Positions 26,568 to 34,907 of a DNA stretch of 64,000 nt are shown here, one piece after another (the stretch's first letter is position 1; each line of letters opens with the position of its first letter). The notes under the pieces were generated by a model. The model did not search any database and was not told the origin of the DNA. It saw nothing but the letters and a program-made list of their open reading frames with translations. A program made the position numbers and the translations under genes. The DNA comes from Bacillota bacterium (lineage in GTDB: Bacteria; Bacillota; Clostridia; Acetivibrionales; DTU013), in assembly GCA_023426125.1 (NCBI GenBank), contig JAFABI010000068.1, positions 103,502 through 167,501 of the forward strand, given 5' to 3'.

Positions 26568-28472
26568 CTAGCCCCTGTGGGCTGCGGCTATTTCCTTTAT
26601 AGCTGCGGCCATCTCCTTTACGCCTGTAACCTTTTCCGGCTGCTCATAAGGGTTCACATAGGTTGAAACTGCCTTGTTCATGCATTCCCTAATTTTAGCC
26701 GTATCATTGTCAAGGCTGTTTTCCAGCATTTTTATACGGAGTAGGACTTCGTTATAGCTAAGTTCCATTGGCTTTCCTACGAAGATTTTTTCGTGCCTGG
26801 TCTTCTGTATGCCTTCTTCCGCCATCAGCAACTCTTCATACAGCTTTTCTCCCGGCCTGAGACCTGAATATTCGATCTTTATGTCCGTATCCGGCTCAAA
26901 CCCAGAGAGTCTTATGAGGTCTCTTGCTAGATCCTCTATCTTTACCGGCTGTCCCATGTCAAGGATGAATATTTCACCGCCCTCTGCCATGGCGCCTGCC
27001 TGGATTACCAGAGAAACAGCCTCGGGGATTGTCATAAAATACCGGATGATGTTGGGATGTGTTACTGTTACAGGTCCTCCCTGCAGGATTTGTCTCCTAA
27101 ACAAAGGTATGACACTTCCATTACTCCCCAGGACATTCCCAAACCGCACAGCAACAAACTCTGTCTTGCTGTGCTTGTCCAGCGACTGCACCAGCATTTC
27201 GGCCAGACGCTTTGTCGCTCCCATTATATTGGTAGGATTCACCGCTTTGTCTGTTGAAAGCATGACGAATTTTTTCACGCCGTATTCATCAGCGCACTGC
27301 GCTGTATTCAGCGTACCAAGGACATTGTTCTTTATTGCCTCTGCCGGATTCTTCTCCATTAGCGGCACGTGTTTGTGCGCAGCGGCATGGAATACAACAC
27401 CTGGCCTATATTGCTCGAAAACCTGTCGTAACCGTTCCTTTTCCCTGATAGAACCTATAAGCACTTCCAGATTAAGCTTGTTTTTATATGTACGCAATAA
27501 TTCATTCTGAAGATCATATGCGCTGTTTTCGGATATATCAAAGATGATGAGCTTTTTGGGGCCAAACCTGGCGATCTGCCTGCAAAGCTCAGAGCCTATG
27601 GAACCGCCGCCTCCCGTTACCAGAACCACTTCATTCTTAAGATAGCCGGCGATTTCGTGAGTATTCAGCTTTACTTCATCTCTGCCCAGCAGGTCTTCGA
27701 TGCTTACTTCCCTTAAATTCCTCAGGCTTACCCTTCCATTGATGATTTCAAACACGCCGGGCAGGGTTTTTAGACTGCAACGGGTTTGTTTGCAGATTTT
27801 TAGTATTTCCGATATTTCACTTCGCTTTGCCGAAGGCATAGCGACAATGATTTCATCAATATTGTAGCTTAAGGACATTTGCTGAATTTTCGTCCTGTCT
27901 CCCGCCACCAGAACACCGTTAATGTTTGATTTGTGCTTCCATTTGTCGTCATCGATGACTACGACGGGCTCGGCCTTCAATTCGGCATGTTCTCTTAATT
28001 CCTTGATCACCATGGAGCCTGCTTTTCCTGCTCCTATGATCATTATCCTTTTTTTGTCCCCCTTATCATAGGAACCTGCCCGCAATACTCTTCTCACTGT
28101 CCTATAACTCAGCCTGCTGGCGCCTAGCAGCAGAAACGCCAGCATCCATGTGATTACATACACGGACCTGGGCTGCATCATGCCGGCGATCCATCCGAAG
28201 CCTAAAGAAGCCAGACTGCCTGAAAGTGTGGCAAGTAAGATTTGTATGAGTTCACTGATGCTGGCATACTGCCAGAGGCTCCTGTATAGCCTGAAGAAAT
28301 AAAATATCAGGATTTGCAGGAAAGTGAGCAGCAAAAAAGAGTGCAAAAATATATTTAAATAATGAACGGGAATATTGCCTTCAAACTTTATAAATAACGC
28401 CAGCCAGTTTGATGCGTTTATAAGGATCATATCAATGACCATCAGCAATATTTTCCGTGTATATACAACCAA
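26568..28472 (-). CDS. CapD/PglF-like UDP-sugar 4,6-dehydratase, membrane-bound
   Basis: About 634 residues. Four N-terminal membrane helices (to about residue 130) and a CoA-binding-like Rossmann domain (IIGAGKAGSMVIKEL) precede the extended SDR catalytic domain with VLVTGGGGSIGSELCRQI, FHAAAHKHVPLME and STDKAVNPTNIMGATKRLAE. The catalytic Tyr of usual SDRs is replaced by Met in MGATK, as in PglF/FlaA1-type inverting or retaining dehydratases. It forms UDP-4-keto-6-deoxy-GlcNAc. I choose TTG 28472: AGAGGGG lies 8 nt upstream and the protein then aligns from residue 1 with its paralogue at 31649. A GTG at 28523 would add 17 residues. Two complete copies and one fragment of this family occur in the window. 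Confidence 0.92.
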   Translation of the reverse strand: MVVYTRKILLMVIDMILINASNWLALFIKFEGNIPVHYLNIFLHSFLLLTFLQILIFYFFRLYRSLWQYASISELIQILLATLSGSLASLGFGWIAGMMQPRSVYVITWMLAFLLLGASRLSYRTVRRVLRAGSYDKGDKKRIMIIGAGKAGSMVIKELREHAELKAEPVVVIDDDKWKHKSNINGVLVAGDRTKIQQMSLSYNIDEIIVAMPSAKRSEISEILKICKQTRCSLKTLPGVFEIINGRVSLRNLREVSIEDLLGRDEVKLNTHEIAGYLKNEVVLVTGGGGSIGSELCRQIARFGPKKLIIFDISENSAYDLQNELLRTYKNKLNLEVLIGSIREKERLRQVFEQYRPGVVFHAAAHKHVPLMEKNPAEAIKNNVLGTLNTAQCADEYGVKKFVMLSTDKAVNPTNIMGATKRLAEMLVQSLDKHSKTEFVAVRFGNVLGSNGSVIPLFRRQILQGGPVTVTHPNIIRYFMTIPEAVSLVIQAGAMAEGGEIFILDMGQPVKIEDLARDLIRLSGFEPDTDIKIEYSGLRPGEKLYEELLMAEEGIQKTRHEKIFVGKPMELSYNEVLLRIKMLENSLDNDTAKIRECMNKAVSTYVNPYEQPEKVTGVKEMAAAIKEIAAAHRG

Positions 28473-28533
28473 CTTCAAGACCCCTCTCGAGAAAGCGCAC
28501 GACAGTGCTTTCCCTTTTGTCACGGATTTAATG

Positions 28534-29082
28534 TCATTTCGTATACCGAGCGTACATTTCTTTGATTTGCGCTATCTCATCTTTTGTAAATCTGGCATAC
28601 GCCAGCGCTTTGGCCTCGGAAAGCTCCTCTTCGCTGAGTCCTCCGGCAAGCATGCCTTTCAGCGTGTTTATATCAGAAGAAGATAATCTCTTGATAGCAA
28701 GAGCTGCTGCAGTTATCTTATCGGATGCGGATACTTCATCTTTGATCTCATTTACCTGAGCATCCAACAATGCGGGTTTTTTCGGCTCGCTAGGTTCAGG
28801 CTTGTCCACATTATCTTTATTACCAGCATCAGTATTCTCTGCAGCTTCATGGCTATTCGTTGTCTCCACAGGCTGCAGCTTATTATCTGTCTGCTGTTCC
28901 TGCAGATTTTCCGTGCCTTTTGTGCTCTCAACCGGTTGGTCCGCAGCCGTATTTTCCTCCGAAAGCAGATCGTTAAGGATCGCTTCCGCGATCAGGCGGT
29001 CCCCCAGGTTGTACATGACGACAAGTGCGACTCCGCCAACTGCGAAGACGCATAGTATAATGATTAAAACAACTTTTTTCAT
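28534..29082 (-). CDS. small membrane-anchored protein of unknown function
   Basis: 182 residues. A single N-terminal hydrophobic helix (VVLIIILCVFAVGGVALVVMY) acts as uncleaved signal anchor. An acidic, Gln/Thr/Pro-rich linker (about residues 40-100) and a helical C-terminus with two similar helices follow (ASDKITAAALAIKRL, SSSDINTLKGML, LSEEELSEAKALAYARF). I recognise no family. The gene lies between the SLH protein and the dehydratase and shares their orientation. Its position could suit an accessory of export or chain-length control, but nothing in the sequence proves that. Confidence 0.7.
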   Translation of the reverse strand: MKKVVLIIILCVFAVGGVALVVMYNLGDRLIAEAILNDLLSEENTAADQPVESTKGTENLQEQQTDNKLQPVETTNSHEAAENTDAGNKDNVDKPEPSEPKKPALLDAQVNEIKDEVSASDKITAAALAIKRLSSSDINTLKGMLAGGLSEEELSEAKALAYARFTKDEIAQIKEMYARYTK

Positions 29083-29145
29083 TCAGGATCACCGCCCATC
29101 CATATGTTAAAAAATACTTTCCCCGGATTAATGTCATTCGTGAAG

Positions 29146-29177
29146 AAAGCCATCCGGAACGGGCCCGGATGGCTTTT
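29146..29177. terminator. intrinsic terminator-like hairpin after the SLH gene
   Basis: Stem AAAGCCATCCGG pairs perfectly with CCGGATGGCTTT over a loop of seven bases, with T-rich sequence on both sides. It follows the SLH gene stop by about 15 bp in the minus direction. It lies inside the long minus-strand locus, so it would end transcription unless overridden, for example by the LoaP-type factor encoded upstream. Confidence 0.75.
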
Positions 29178-29191
29178 CACCTATCAGGTAA

Positions 29192-31450
29192 TTATTTTAC
29201 ATTAAACAGCCTGTACATTACTACTGCTGCTTCTACTCTTGTGGCGTTGCCTTTCGGATCAAACTTGTTGCCTGGTTTTCCGCTCATGATTCCGTATTTG
29301 GCTACAAGGTTTGACTCGCTTACAGCAAAGGAGGAGATGGTACCTTTGTCGCCAAACTTCGCCGTATACTTGCCTGCATCGGCAGTCAGATCCTTGGCTT
29401 TTACCGACACCAGAGCACGGGCTACCATTGCAGCCATCTGCTCCCTTGTCACTTTGCCGTTGGGATCAAAGCGTCCATCGGGCAGACCGTTGACGATACC
29501 TGCTTTAGAAGCGGTAAGCACTGCCTTGTAGAACCAATCGGTGGATTTCACATCGCTGAAGGTATTGGTTGCCGCTGCATCTTCCAGCTTGTAAAGTCTA
29601 ACGATCATTGCCGCAAACTCAGCTCTTGTCAGGGTGTCGGCCGGAGCAAATTTGCCGCCGGGTACGCCTGTGATGATACCCTTAGCAGCCATGGATTCGA
29701 CATTGAGCCTTGCCCATTCATGTTTGCCCAGGTCGCTGAAAGTGACCTTGTTCTCTTTGACAATATATCTGCTGAAGTGCGAGGTACTAAAAGTAACCGT
29801 CCCTGTCGCCTGATCGTATGAGCCGACAACATTCTCCAACTGTCCCTGCGCATTTATAAAGAATACAGTGATATTGTCACCTGTTTCGCCGGATTTCAGT
29901 GTATACGGTACTGTAATTTCAACCGGTTTGCTAAAACTTGTTACTGAAGTCGTGCCGGCCAGCGCTGTGAACTCATATACCTGATTGTCGCCGACAGCAG
30001 CCTGTTCTGCAGCGGTGAGTGTCGTCTTGTCAACCTTTGCGGCAGAGAGCGTAACCGTTGTCTCGTCTCCGGCAGCTATGGCATCAGGAGCGATGGATAT
30101 GGTAGCTATGCCCGTGTCGATCGCAATCCTGTCAATGCCTTTGGATGCAGCTGTTGTAAGCAAGGTTTTAGGCAACTGCGCGGAGGATGCCGTCACAGCA
30201 TTATTCCCCGTATTTACTTTGATATTCAGGACTGCTTCAATTTTTGCGTCTGTCGAAGCTTTTGCCAATTCTGCGTTCAACTTTGTCGCAGTTTCAATGA
30301 TTTTATCCAGCTTTGCAACCAACGCATCTGCGGCAGCCGTATCGATCACTGCAGTAGATTTGCCTGCTGCTACCGTTGCAGTCACTGTTGCGGTGTTTAC
30401 CTTCGCAAGTGCGGCATTCGCAGCCTTTTCGAGGGTCTGGATTGCTTTCTGTATGGATTCGCCGTTATTCGCCAGTTCATGCATTGCATTAACTGCACCG
30501 CTTATAAGACTTACAGCTTTATCAAGCGCTTTGGCCGGATCAGTCTCGTTAATGATGTCGTTAATACCCTGCTCCAATTTGTTTACCAATTCTTGTTCTG
30601 CACTCGGAGTAGTCGACGGTGTAGCTGTCGGGGCAGGCGCAGGTGTCCCATTGCCGCCACCACCGGGTCCATCACCACCACCTGTTGACGGCGCTTGATA
30701 CAGACCGTATATATTCAATGCGAATATTACATCCGCATCCGCTACTCCGAATTCGTCAATATAATCGTTAAGCGTTAAGGCATAACGGTCTATCGTCGCG
30801 TTTATGCTACCTTGCCAATTATCTCCCAGTACCGCTTTCGCCATATCTTCTGTTATGTGTATATTTAGTATAATATCTCTGGCCGCATTTCCATTCCTGA
30901 TAAATTTGCCATTATCCATTGTGACGACTTTACCCGTACGTTGCACAATAGCAACATAAACCTCAGCGTCATTAGCGTCTGCTTCAAGATCCAACAGTTC
31001 CCTTACCACACCTTTGAGTCCATCATTTTCCAAGATTGGCTGGAACTGACTCTTGAAACTGTCGTACAAGTCTTTGATGATTTCTTTCTTTGACAACACC
31101 TTCTCAATTATGTACATCAATGATGCTTGCTCGATCTTATCGTTCCCGGAAACCGGAGCCCCTTCGTTCACTATATCGGCCCAGGCAAGATGAGGACTGT
31201 TAAAGCTGGCTTTTATTTCGTTATAAACGTTAGCCGCTGTTACCGGCTCGTTATCTCCGATTTCAAGAGCCGCGTATTCCCAGAGATTCCCCAGGATAGC
31301 TGAAACCTCTTCCGGATGGTTTGTTTTCAAACCGTTTAAATCCTCAAGCACTGCTTCGAGATCCGTGCCGGTTGCAGCTATACCCAATGGTACTAGTTGT
31401 GTCATTAACAATAAAGTGATGACTATGCCGGCTATTATTTTTTTCGACAT
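29192..31450 (-). CDS. S-layer homology domain surface protein
   Basis: About 752 residues from ATG 31450 with a signal peptide (MSKKIIAGIVITLLLMTQLV...IAATG). Residues 25-250 are a domain I do not recognise. A Gly/Pro/Thr linker (GGGDGPGGGGNGTPAPAP) follows, then an Ala/Thr/Val-rich helical and beta region including a ZU5-like or Ig-like stretch (VEITVPYTLKSGETGDNITVFF...ATGTVTFSTSHFSRYIV). Three SLH motifs occupy the last 185 residues: FSDLGKHEWARLNVE, FSDVKSTDWFYKAV, and a third ending in MYRLFNVK, with TRAEF and TREQM signatures. SLH domains hold proteins to pyruvylated wall polymers. Coding this protein inside a glycan locus that also has a pyruvyltransferase is suggestive. Confidence 0.9.
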   Translation of the reverse strand: MSKKIIAGIVITLLLMTQLVPLGIAATGTDLEAVLEDLNGLKTNHPEEVSAILGNLWEYAALEIGDNEPVTAANVYNEIKASFNSPHLAWADIVNEGAPVSGNDKIEQASLMYIIEKVLSKKEIIKDLYDSFKSQFQPILENDGLKGVVRELLDLEADANDAEVYVAIVQRTGKVVTMDNGKFIRNGNAARDIILNIHITEDMAKAVLGDNWQGSINATIDRYALTLNDYIDEFGVADADVIFALNIYGLYQAPSTGGGDGPGGGGNGTPAPAPTATPSTTPSAEQELVNKLEQGINDIINETDPAKALDKAVSLISGAVNAMHELANNGESIQKAIQTLEKAANAALAKVNTATVTATVAAGKSTAVIDTAAADALVAKLDKIIETATKLNAELAKASTDAKIEAVLNIKVNTGNNAVTASSAQLPKTLLTTAASKGIDRIAIDTGIATISIAPDAIAAGDETTVTLSAAKVDKTTLTAAEQAAVGDNQVYEFTALAGTTSVTSFSKPVEITVPYTLKSGETGDNITVFFINAQGQLENVVGSYDQATGTVTFSTSHFSRYIVKENKVTFSDLGKHEWARLNVESMAAKGIITGVPGGKFAPADTLTRAEFAAMIVRLYKLEDAAATNTFSDVKSTDWFYKAVLTASKAGIVNGLPDGRFDPNGKVTREQMAAMVARALVSVKAKDLTADAGKYTAKFGDKGTISSFAVSESNLVAKYGIMSGKPGNKFDPKGNATRVEAAVVMYRLFNVK

Positions 31451-31648
31451 CGTACTAAACCCCCCCAAAAATCATGTTAAATTTTTTTTTGACATTGAGC
31501 ATACCCCAAATGGAACCCAATTTAAATAAAATAAACTAATATTATGAAACCTATTATACATTTTTCATTAATATATTGCAAGAATTTACTAAAAAAACTT
31601 TAAATCGTAATATTTAAAAGGCCGGATTTCCGCCATAAGCGGTTTTTT

Positions 31649-33553
31649 TTACTGCAAAACGGCCTTCAGGTTTTGCGCCTCGGCCGGCTGCTGTCCGTAT
31701 GCCTTCGACCTGGGCACTTTCCTCCTCTCCGGCTGATACCTGTATGTCGGCACCAGTCTGGCCATGCATTCCCTCAGCATTTCATCGTTTTCCAGGGAGT
31801 TCTCCAGGGTTTTTATGCACATGATGACTTCTTTGAAGCTCATGTCGGATTGTTTCCCGATGAAAATCTTCTTATGGGCGGTGCGCTCCAGACCCTCTTC
31901 CGCCATCAGCAGCTCTTCGTAGAGCTTTTCCCCCGGCCTCAGACCCGTGTACTCGATCTTTATGTCCACATCAGGCTCCAGGCCGGAAAGCCGGATGAGG
32001 TCGCGGGCAAGGTCTACGATTTTCACAGGCTCGCCCATGTCCAGCACAAACACCTCGCCGCCCTCGGCCAGGGCGCCTGCCTGGATCACCAGCCGGGACG
32101 CTTCGGGAATCGTCATGAAGTACCTGATGATTTCCGGATGCGTTACCGTCACGGGACCGCCCTGCAGGATCTGCTTCTTGAAAAGAGGTATTACGCTGCC
32201 GTTGCTGCCCAGGACATTGCCGAATCGGACCGCGGCGAATTTGGTCCTGCCGGCCCTGTTCATGGACTGTACGATGAGTTCGGCCAGCCGTTTTGACGCA
32301 CCCATGATGTTGGTCGGGTTGACGGCTTTGTCCGTTGAAATGAGAATGAATTTTTTGGCTCCGCAATCGCCGGCGCGCCTGGCGGTATTCAGGGTGCCGA
32401 AAACATTATTCTTTATGGCTTCCGCCGGGCTTCCCTCCATCAGCGGCACATGCTTGTGGGCGGCCGCATGGAAGACCACGCCGGGCCTGTACCTTTCAAA
32501 CACTTCCTTCATTCTTTCCCTGTCCCTGCAGGACCCGATGAGCACGTCCAGGTCCAGATTTCCCTTGTATGTATGTAAAAGCTCATTCTGCAAATCGTAT
32601 GCGTTATTTTCATAGATGTCAAAAATGATGAGCTTCTTCGGCCCGAATCTGGCAATCTGCCTGCACAGCTCGGAACCAATGGACCCTCCGCCGCCCGTTA
32701 CCAGGACCACTTCGTTTTTCAGGTAGCCCGAGATTTCCTCCATATTGAGATTGATCTCGTCGCGCCCCAGAAGATCTTCGATGTTCACGTCCCTCAGCTG
32801 CTTGACGCTTACCTGCCCATCCATCATTTCAAGGACGTTGGGGAGTGTTTTCAGCTTGCACCGGGTCTCTTTGCAAAGCCTGAGAATTTCCGCCATATCC
32901 TTCTTCGGCGCCGCGGGTATGGCCACAATGATTTCATTGACATCCCAGCGCTCTGCCAGCTCCTTTATCTTCTGTCTGCCCATCCTTACCGGTACGCCGT
33001 TTATACTGGTCCCATGCTTCCTTTTGTCGTCATCCACTACGATGACAGGAACCAGGTTCATTTCCGCGTGGTTCTTCAATTCCTTGATGATCATGGACCC
33101 GGCGCTTCCGGCGCCTATGATCATAGCCCTGCTTATCTTGCCGTTATTTCTCAGTTTGAGCTTCCTGATCCTGCGCAGGTACCTGTAGCTCAACCTGGCG
33201 CCGCCCGTCATCATGCACATGAGAACCCATGCGGCAAGGTAGACTGTGAAAGGAAGCCTGTGTCCGGTTACCAGGCCGAGGATAAGTCCCAATCCGCCGG
33301 CGGACAGGGTCGCAAAGAAAATCTGCACCACTTCGTCGATGCTTGCATATTCCCAGAGACTTCGATAAAGGCCAAACAAAGAAAATATTACTATCTGTAT
33401 TGCTGTGATGATCGGCATGTTATTAAAGAAGAAATCGTAGTACTGGTGTGGTACGGCCAAATCGAACCGGATGAATAATGCAAGGCAAACAGCAAGATTG
33501 ATCAGCACCATGTCAACGATTACAAGTAATAACTTCCGGATGTGTATCGACAT
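31649..33553 (-). CDS. CapD/PglF-like UDP-sugar 4,6-dehydratase, paralogue
   Basis: 634 residues, colinear with the protein at 26568-28472: membrane helices at the N-terminus, IIGAGSAGSMIIKELKNHAEMN, LVTGGGGSIGSELCRQI, FHAAAHKHVPLMEGSPAEA and STDKAVNPTNIMGASKRLAE. Much of the catalytic domain is identical between the two. The C-terminal 30 residues differ and are basic (RYQPERRKVPRSKAYGQQ). GAGAGGGG precedes ATG 33553. It is the first enzyme gene after the LoaP gene. Local GC is higher than for the other copy, so the two probably have different histories or codon adaptation. Either one could supply the keto sugar for the aminotransferase. Confidence 0.92.
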   Translation of the reverse strand: MSIHIRKLLLVIVDMVLINLAVCLALFIRFDLAVPHQYYDFFFNNMPIITAIQIVIFSLFGLYRSLWEYASIDEVVQIFFATLSAGGLGLILGLVTGHRLPFTVYLAAWVLMCMMTGGARLSYRYLRRIRKLKLRNNGKISRAMIIGAGSAGSMIIKELKNHAEMNLVPVIVVDDDKRKHGTSINGVPVRMGRQKIKELAERWDVNEIIVAIPAAPKKDMAEILRLCKETRCKLKTLPNVLEMMDGQVSVKQLRDVNIEDLLGRDEINLNMEEISGYLKNEVVLVTGGGGSIGSELCRQIARFGPKKLIIFDIYENNAYDLQNELLHTYKGNLDLDVLIGSCRDRERMKEVFERYRPGVVFHAAAHKHVPLMEGSPAEAIKNNVFGTLNTARRAGDCGAKKFILISTDKAVNPTNIMGASKRLAELIVQSMNRAGRTKFAAVRFGNVLGSNGSVIPLFKKQILQGGPVTVTHPEIIRYFMTIPEASRLVIQAGALAEGGEVFVLDMGEPVKIVDLARDLIRLSGLEPDVDIKIEYTGLRPGEKLYEELLMAEEGLERTAHKKIFIGKQSDMSFKEVIMCIKTLENSLENDEMLRECMARLVPTYRYQPERRKVPRSKAYGQQPAEAQNLKAVLQ

Positions 33554-33596
33554 TTACTTTCCCCTCTCTACGTGTTTGAACATTATGCACCTGAAT

Positions 33597-33622
33597 GCGG
33601 ACGCGCAATGCGCGCCCTCTGC
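33597..33622. repeat. short palindromic repeat, CGCGC-AAT-GCGCG type
   Basis: GC-rich hairpin GGACGCGCAATGCGCGCCC just upstream of the dehydratase gene. It belongs to the dispersed family seen at 41433, 47059, 50781 and 57669. It would form part of the 5' leader of the minus-strand transcript. Confidence 0.78.
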
Positions 33623-33759
33623 ATTAAATAATTTCTTCTTTCGTATGTTTCTTTTTCATTTTTGTTTTGGTTTCGGAGAAATTTGCCCGAAAGGCAAAGC
33701 TTCGCCATCGTACAATAAATAAATTATACGCTCGCAAGCTTTTCCTTATGACCTCTTTG

Positions 33760-33790
33760 TCTTATAACGGGCCGAAACACCGCTATAAGA
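33760..33790 (-). promoter_or_regulatory. leader hairpin between loaP and the dehydratase gene
   Basis: On the minus strand an 11-bp stem (TCTTATAGCGG with CCGTTATAAGA, one G-U pair) encloses a nine-base loop. It lies in the 515-bp gap between the LoaP-like gene and the first enzyme gene. LoaP proteins are known to need an RNA hairpin in the leader of their target operon, so this is a candidate, unproven. On the plus strand eight T residues follow seven bases after the stem, so a plus-strand terminator is the other reading. The gap also holds a palindromic repeat and a MITE-like element; no gene is visible. Confidence 0.4.
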
Positions 33791-33875
33791 GTCCGGATTT
33801 TTTTTGGCTAAACTAAATTTTAGTGCAATGTACCAGTAAAGTCAACAGTGTTCCTGAAATTACCAGCCTCCTGTT

Positions 33876-34009
33876 GACTATTCAGGTACTGTCATTGTGA
33901 GTGAAACGAAGTGGAGCGCGGCAATCTAATAAATGCTATCTCAGTCAGAAGCAGAGATTGCCACGATCGCTTCGCTCCTCGCAATGACAGTCCGGGCACC
34001 TGAATAGTC
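33876..34009. mobile_element. MITE-like inverted-repeat element, copy 1
   Basis: About 134 bp bounded by GACTATTCAGGT and its inverted copy ACCTGAATAGTC, followed inward by TGTCATTG...CAATGACA and longer imperfect arms (GAAACGAAGTGGAGCG, CGCTTCGCTCC). It has no coding capacity. A second copy in reverse orientation lies at 39901-40013 with about 100 bp of near-identical sequence. Such elements can fold into a long hairpin and may be mobilised in trans. Confidence 0.75.
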
Positions 34010-34068
34010 ACCCCGGAGTTTCTTCCTTTATTATTAAGCATATTATTAAGCAGCTTCGGCAGCGGCGG

Positions 34069-34593
34069 CTATGCGGGTCTTAAGAATGCCACTCCCAGAT
34101 CCACTGTCCTTTCCTCCCCGAGGAAGTTCAGCCTTACCCTCGCCCTTTCCTTCCGGTGGTCAATGCTCAGGATGATGCCCTCAAGGGCAAAAAGAGGACC
34201 GTCCACAACCTTTACTTTTCCGCTCTCCATAAGCACGCTGGAGAAGCCGATCTCTTCGTTGTTGCAGACAAGCCTGGAAAGCACCGCCATTTCCCTGCTG
34301 TCAATGGCAGTTACCGATGTTCCTGTTTTTAATAATTTGAGGACATTGGGAATATTTTTTAATCGATAATAGATATCGGTGTTGATTTCTCCATTAATCA
34401 AAACATATCCCGGAAACAATACCTTGGTCTCAACCCGCCATATGCCGCCCTTTCTCAGTCTGAGCTTCCGTTTGGGCACCAATACCGTATAGTCGTCCGG
34501 CAATCTGTATTTGACTCTTTCCTTTACCCGTTCTTCGTCTCCTGTTACTACAAAGACCCCATGCCACTTGTCCATCTGTGAATCCGGTGTCAT
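34069..34593 (-). CDS. loaP: NusG-family antiterminator, LoaP/UpxY-like
   Basis: About 174 residues. The N-terminal NGN domain begins WHGVFVVTGDEERVKERVKY, with LVPKRKLRLRKGGIW and TKVLFPGYVLI typical of LoaP-type NusG paralogues; the C-terminal KOW domain has VKVVDGPLFALEGIILSIDH. LoaP binds RNA polymerase at a leader hairpin and lets it read through terminators in long polysaccharide or polyketide operons. It is the first gene of a minus-strand locus of about 28 kb. Start is uncertain: ATG 34593 overlaps the stop of a 12-codon leader frame that starts with ATG at about 34617, ATG 34575 fits the family start best, and a TTG at 34623 is also in frame. Confidence 0.88.
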   Translation of the reverse strand: MTPDSQMDKWHGVFVVTGDEERVKERVKYRLPDDYTVLVPKRKLRLRKGGIWRVETKVLFPGYVLINGEINTDIYYRLKNIPNVLKLLKTGTSVTAIDSREMAVLSRLVCNNEEIGFSSVLMESGKVKVVDGPLFALEGIILSIDHRKERARVRLNFLGEERTVDLGVAFLRPA

Positions 34594-34779
34594 TCCCCCA
34601 TACCACCAATCTGCGTAAAACAAAACATATTTTTGATCTTCCGTATATTTCTTTCTGTTATCTCTATGTTTAACAATAATTTTATTGCAGAGTTGTCATA
34701 AAGTCAATATGCACCTCCCTATTTCCCCTTTTTGCCAGAATATTTAACTTTCTCTTAATACAAAATAATATAAAAAATG

Positions 34780-34830
34780 TTCTATAAAAAAGCATCACCC
34801 AAAAGGGTGAGAAAGCATCTTTTTATAGAA
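34780..34830 (-). terminator. hairpin in the leader of loaP
   Basis: On the minus strand CTCACCC and GGGTGAT form a stem over TTTT, followed by GCTTTTTTATAG. Outer TCTATAAAAA/TTTTTATAGA arms extend the inverted repeat. It lies after the terminator of the kinase gene and before loaP, so it may be a second terminator or an attenuator that controls loaP. Confidence 0.6.
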
Positions 34831-34845
34831 TAAAATTTTAATGGC

Positions 34846-34886
34846 AAAAGCACATCCCGTCCTCTTGTTACAGGGAATGTGCTTTT
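34846..34886. terminator. intrinsic terminator of the giant regulator gene
   Basis: AAAAGCACATCCC pairs with GGGAATGTGCTTTT (one bulge) around a 14-base loop about 20 bp after the stop of the regulator gene. A/T tracts on both flanks allow termination in either direction. Confidence 0.75.
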
Positions 34887-34907
34887 GTTATCTATATCGA
34901 CAGAATT

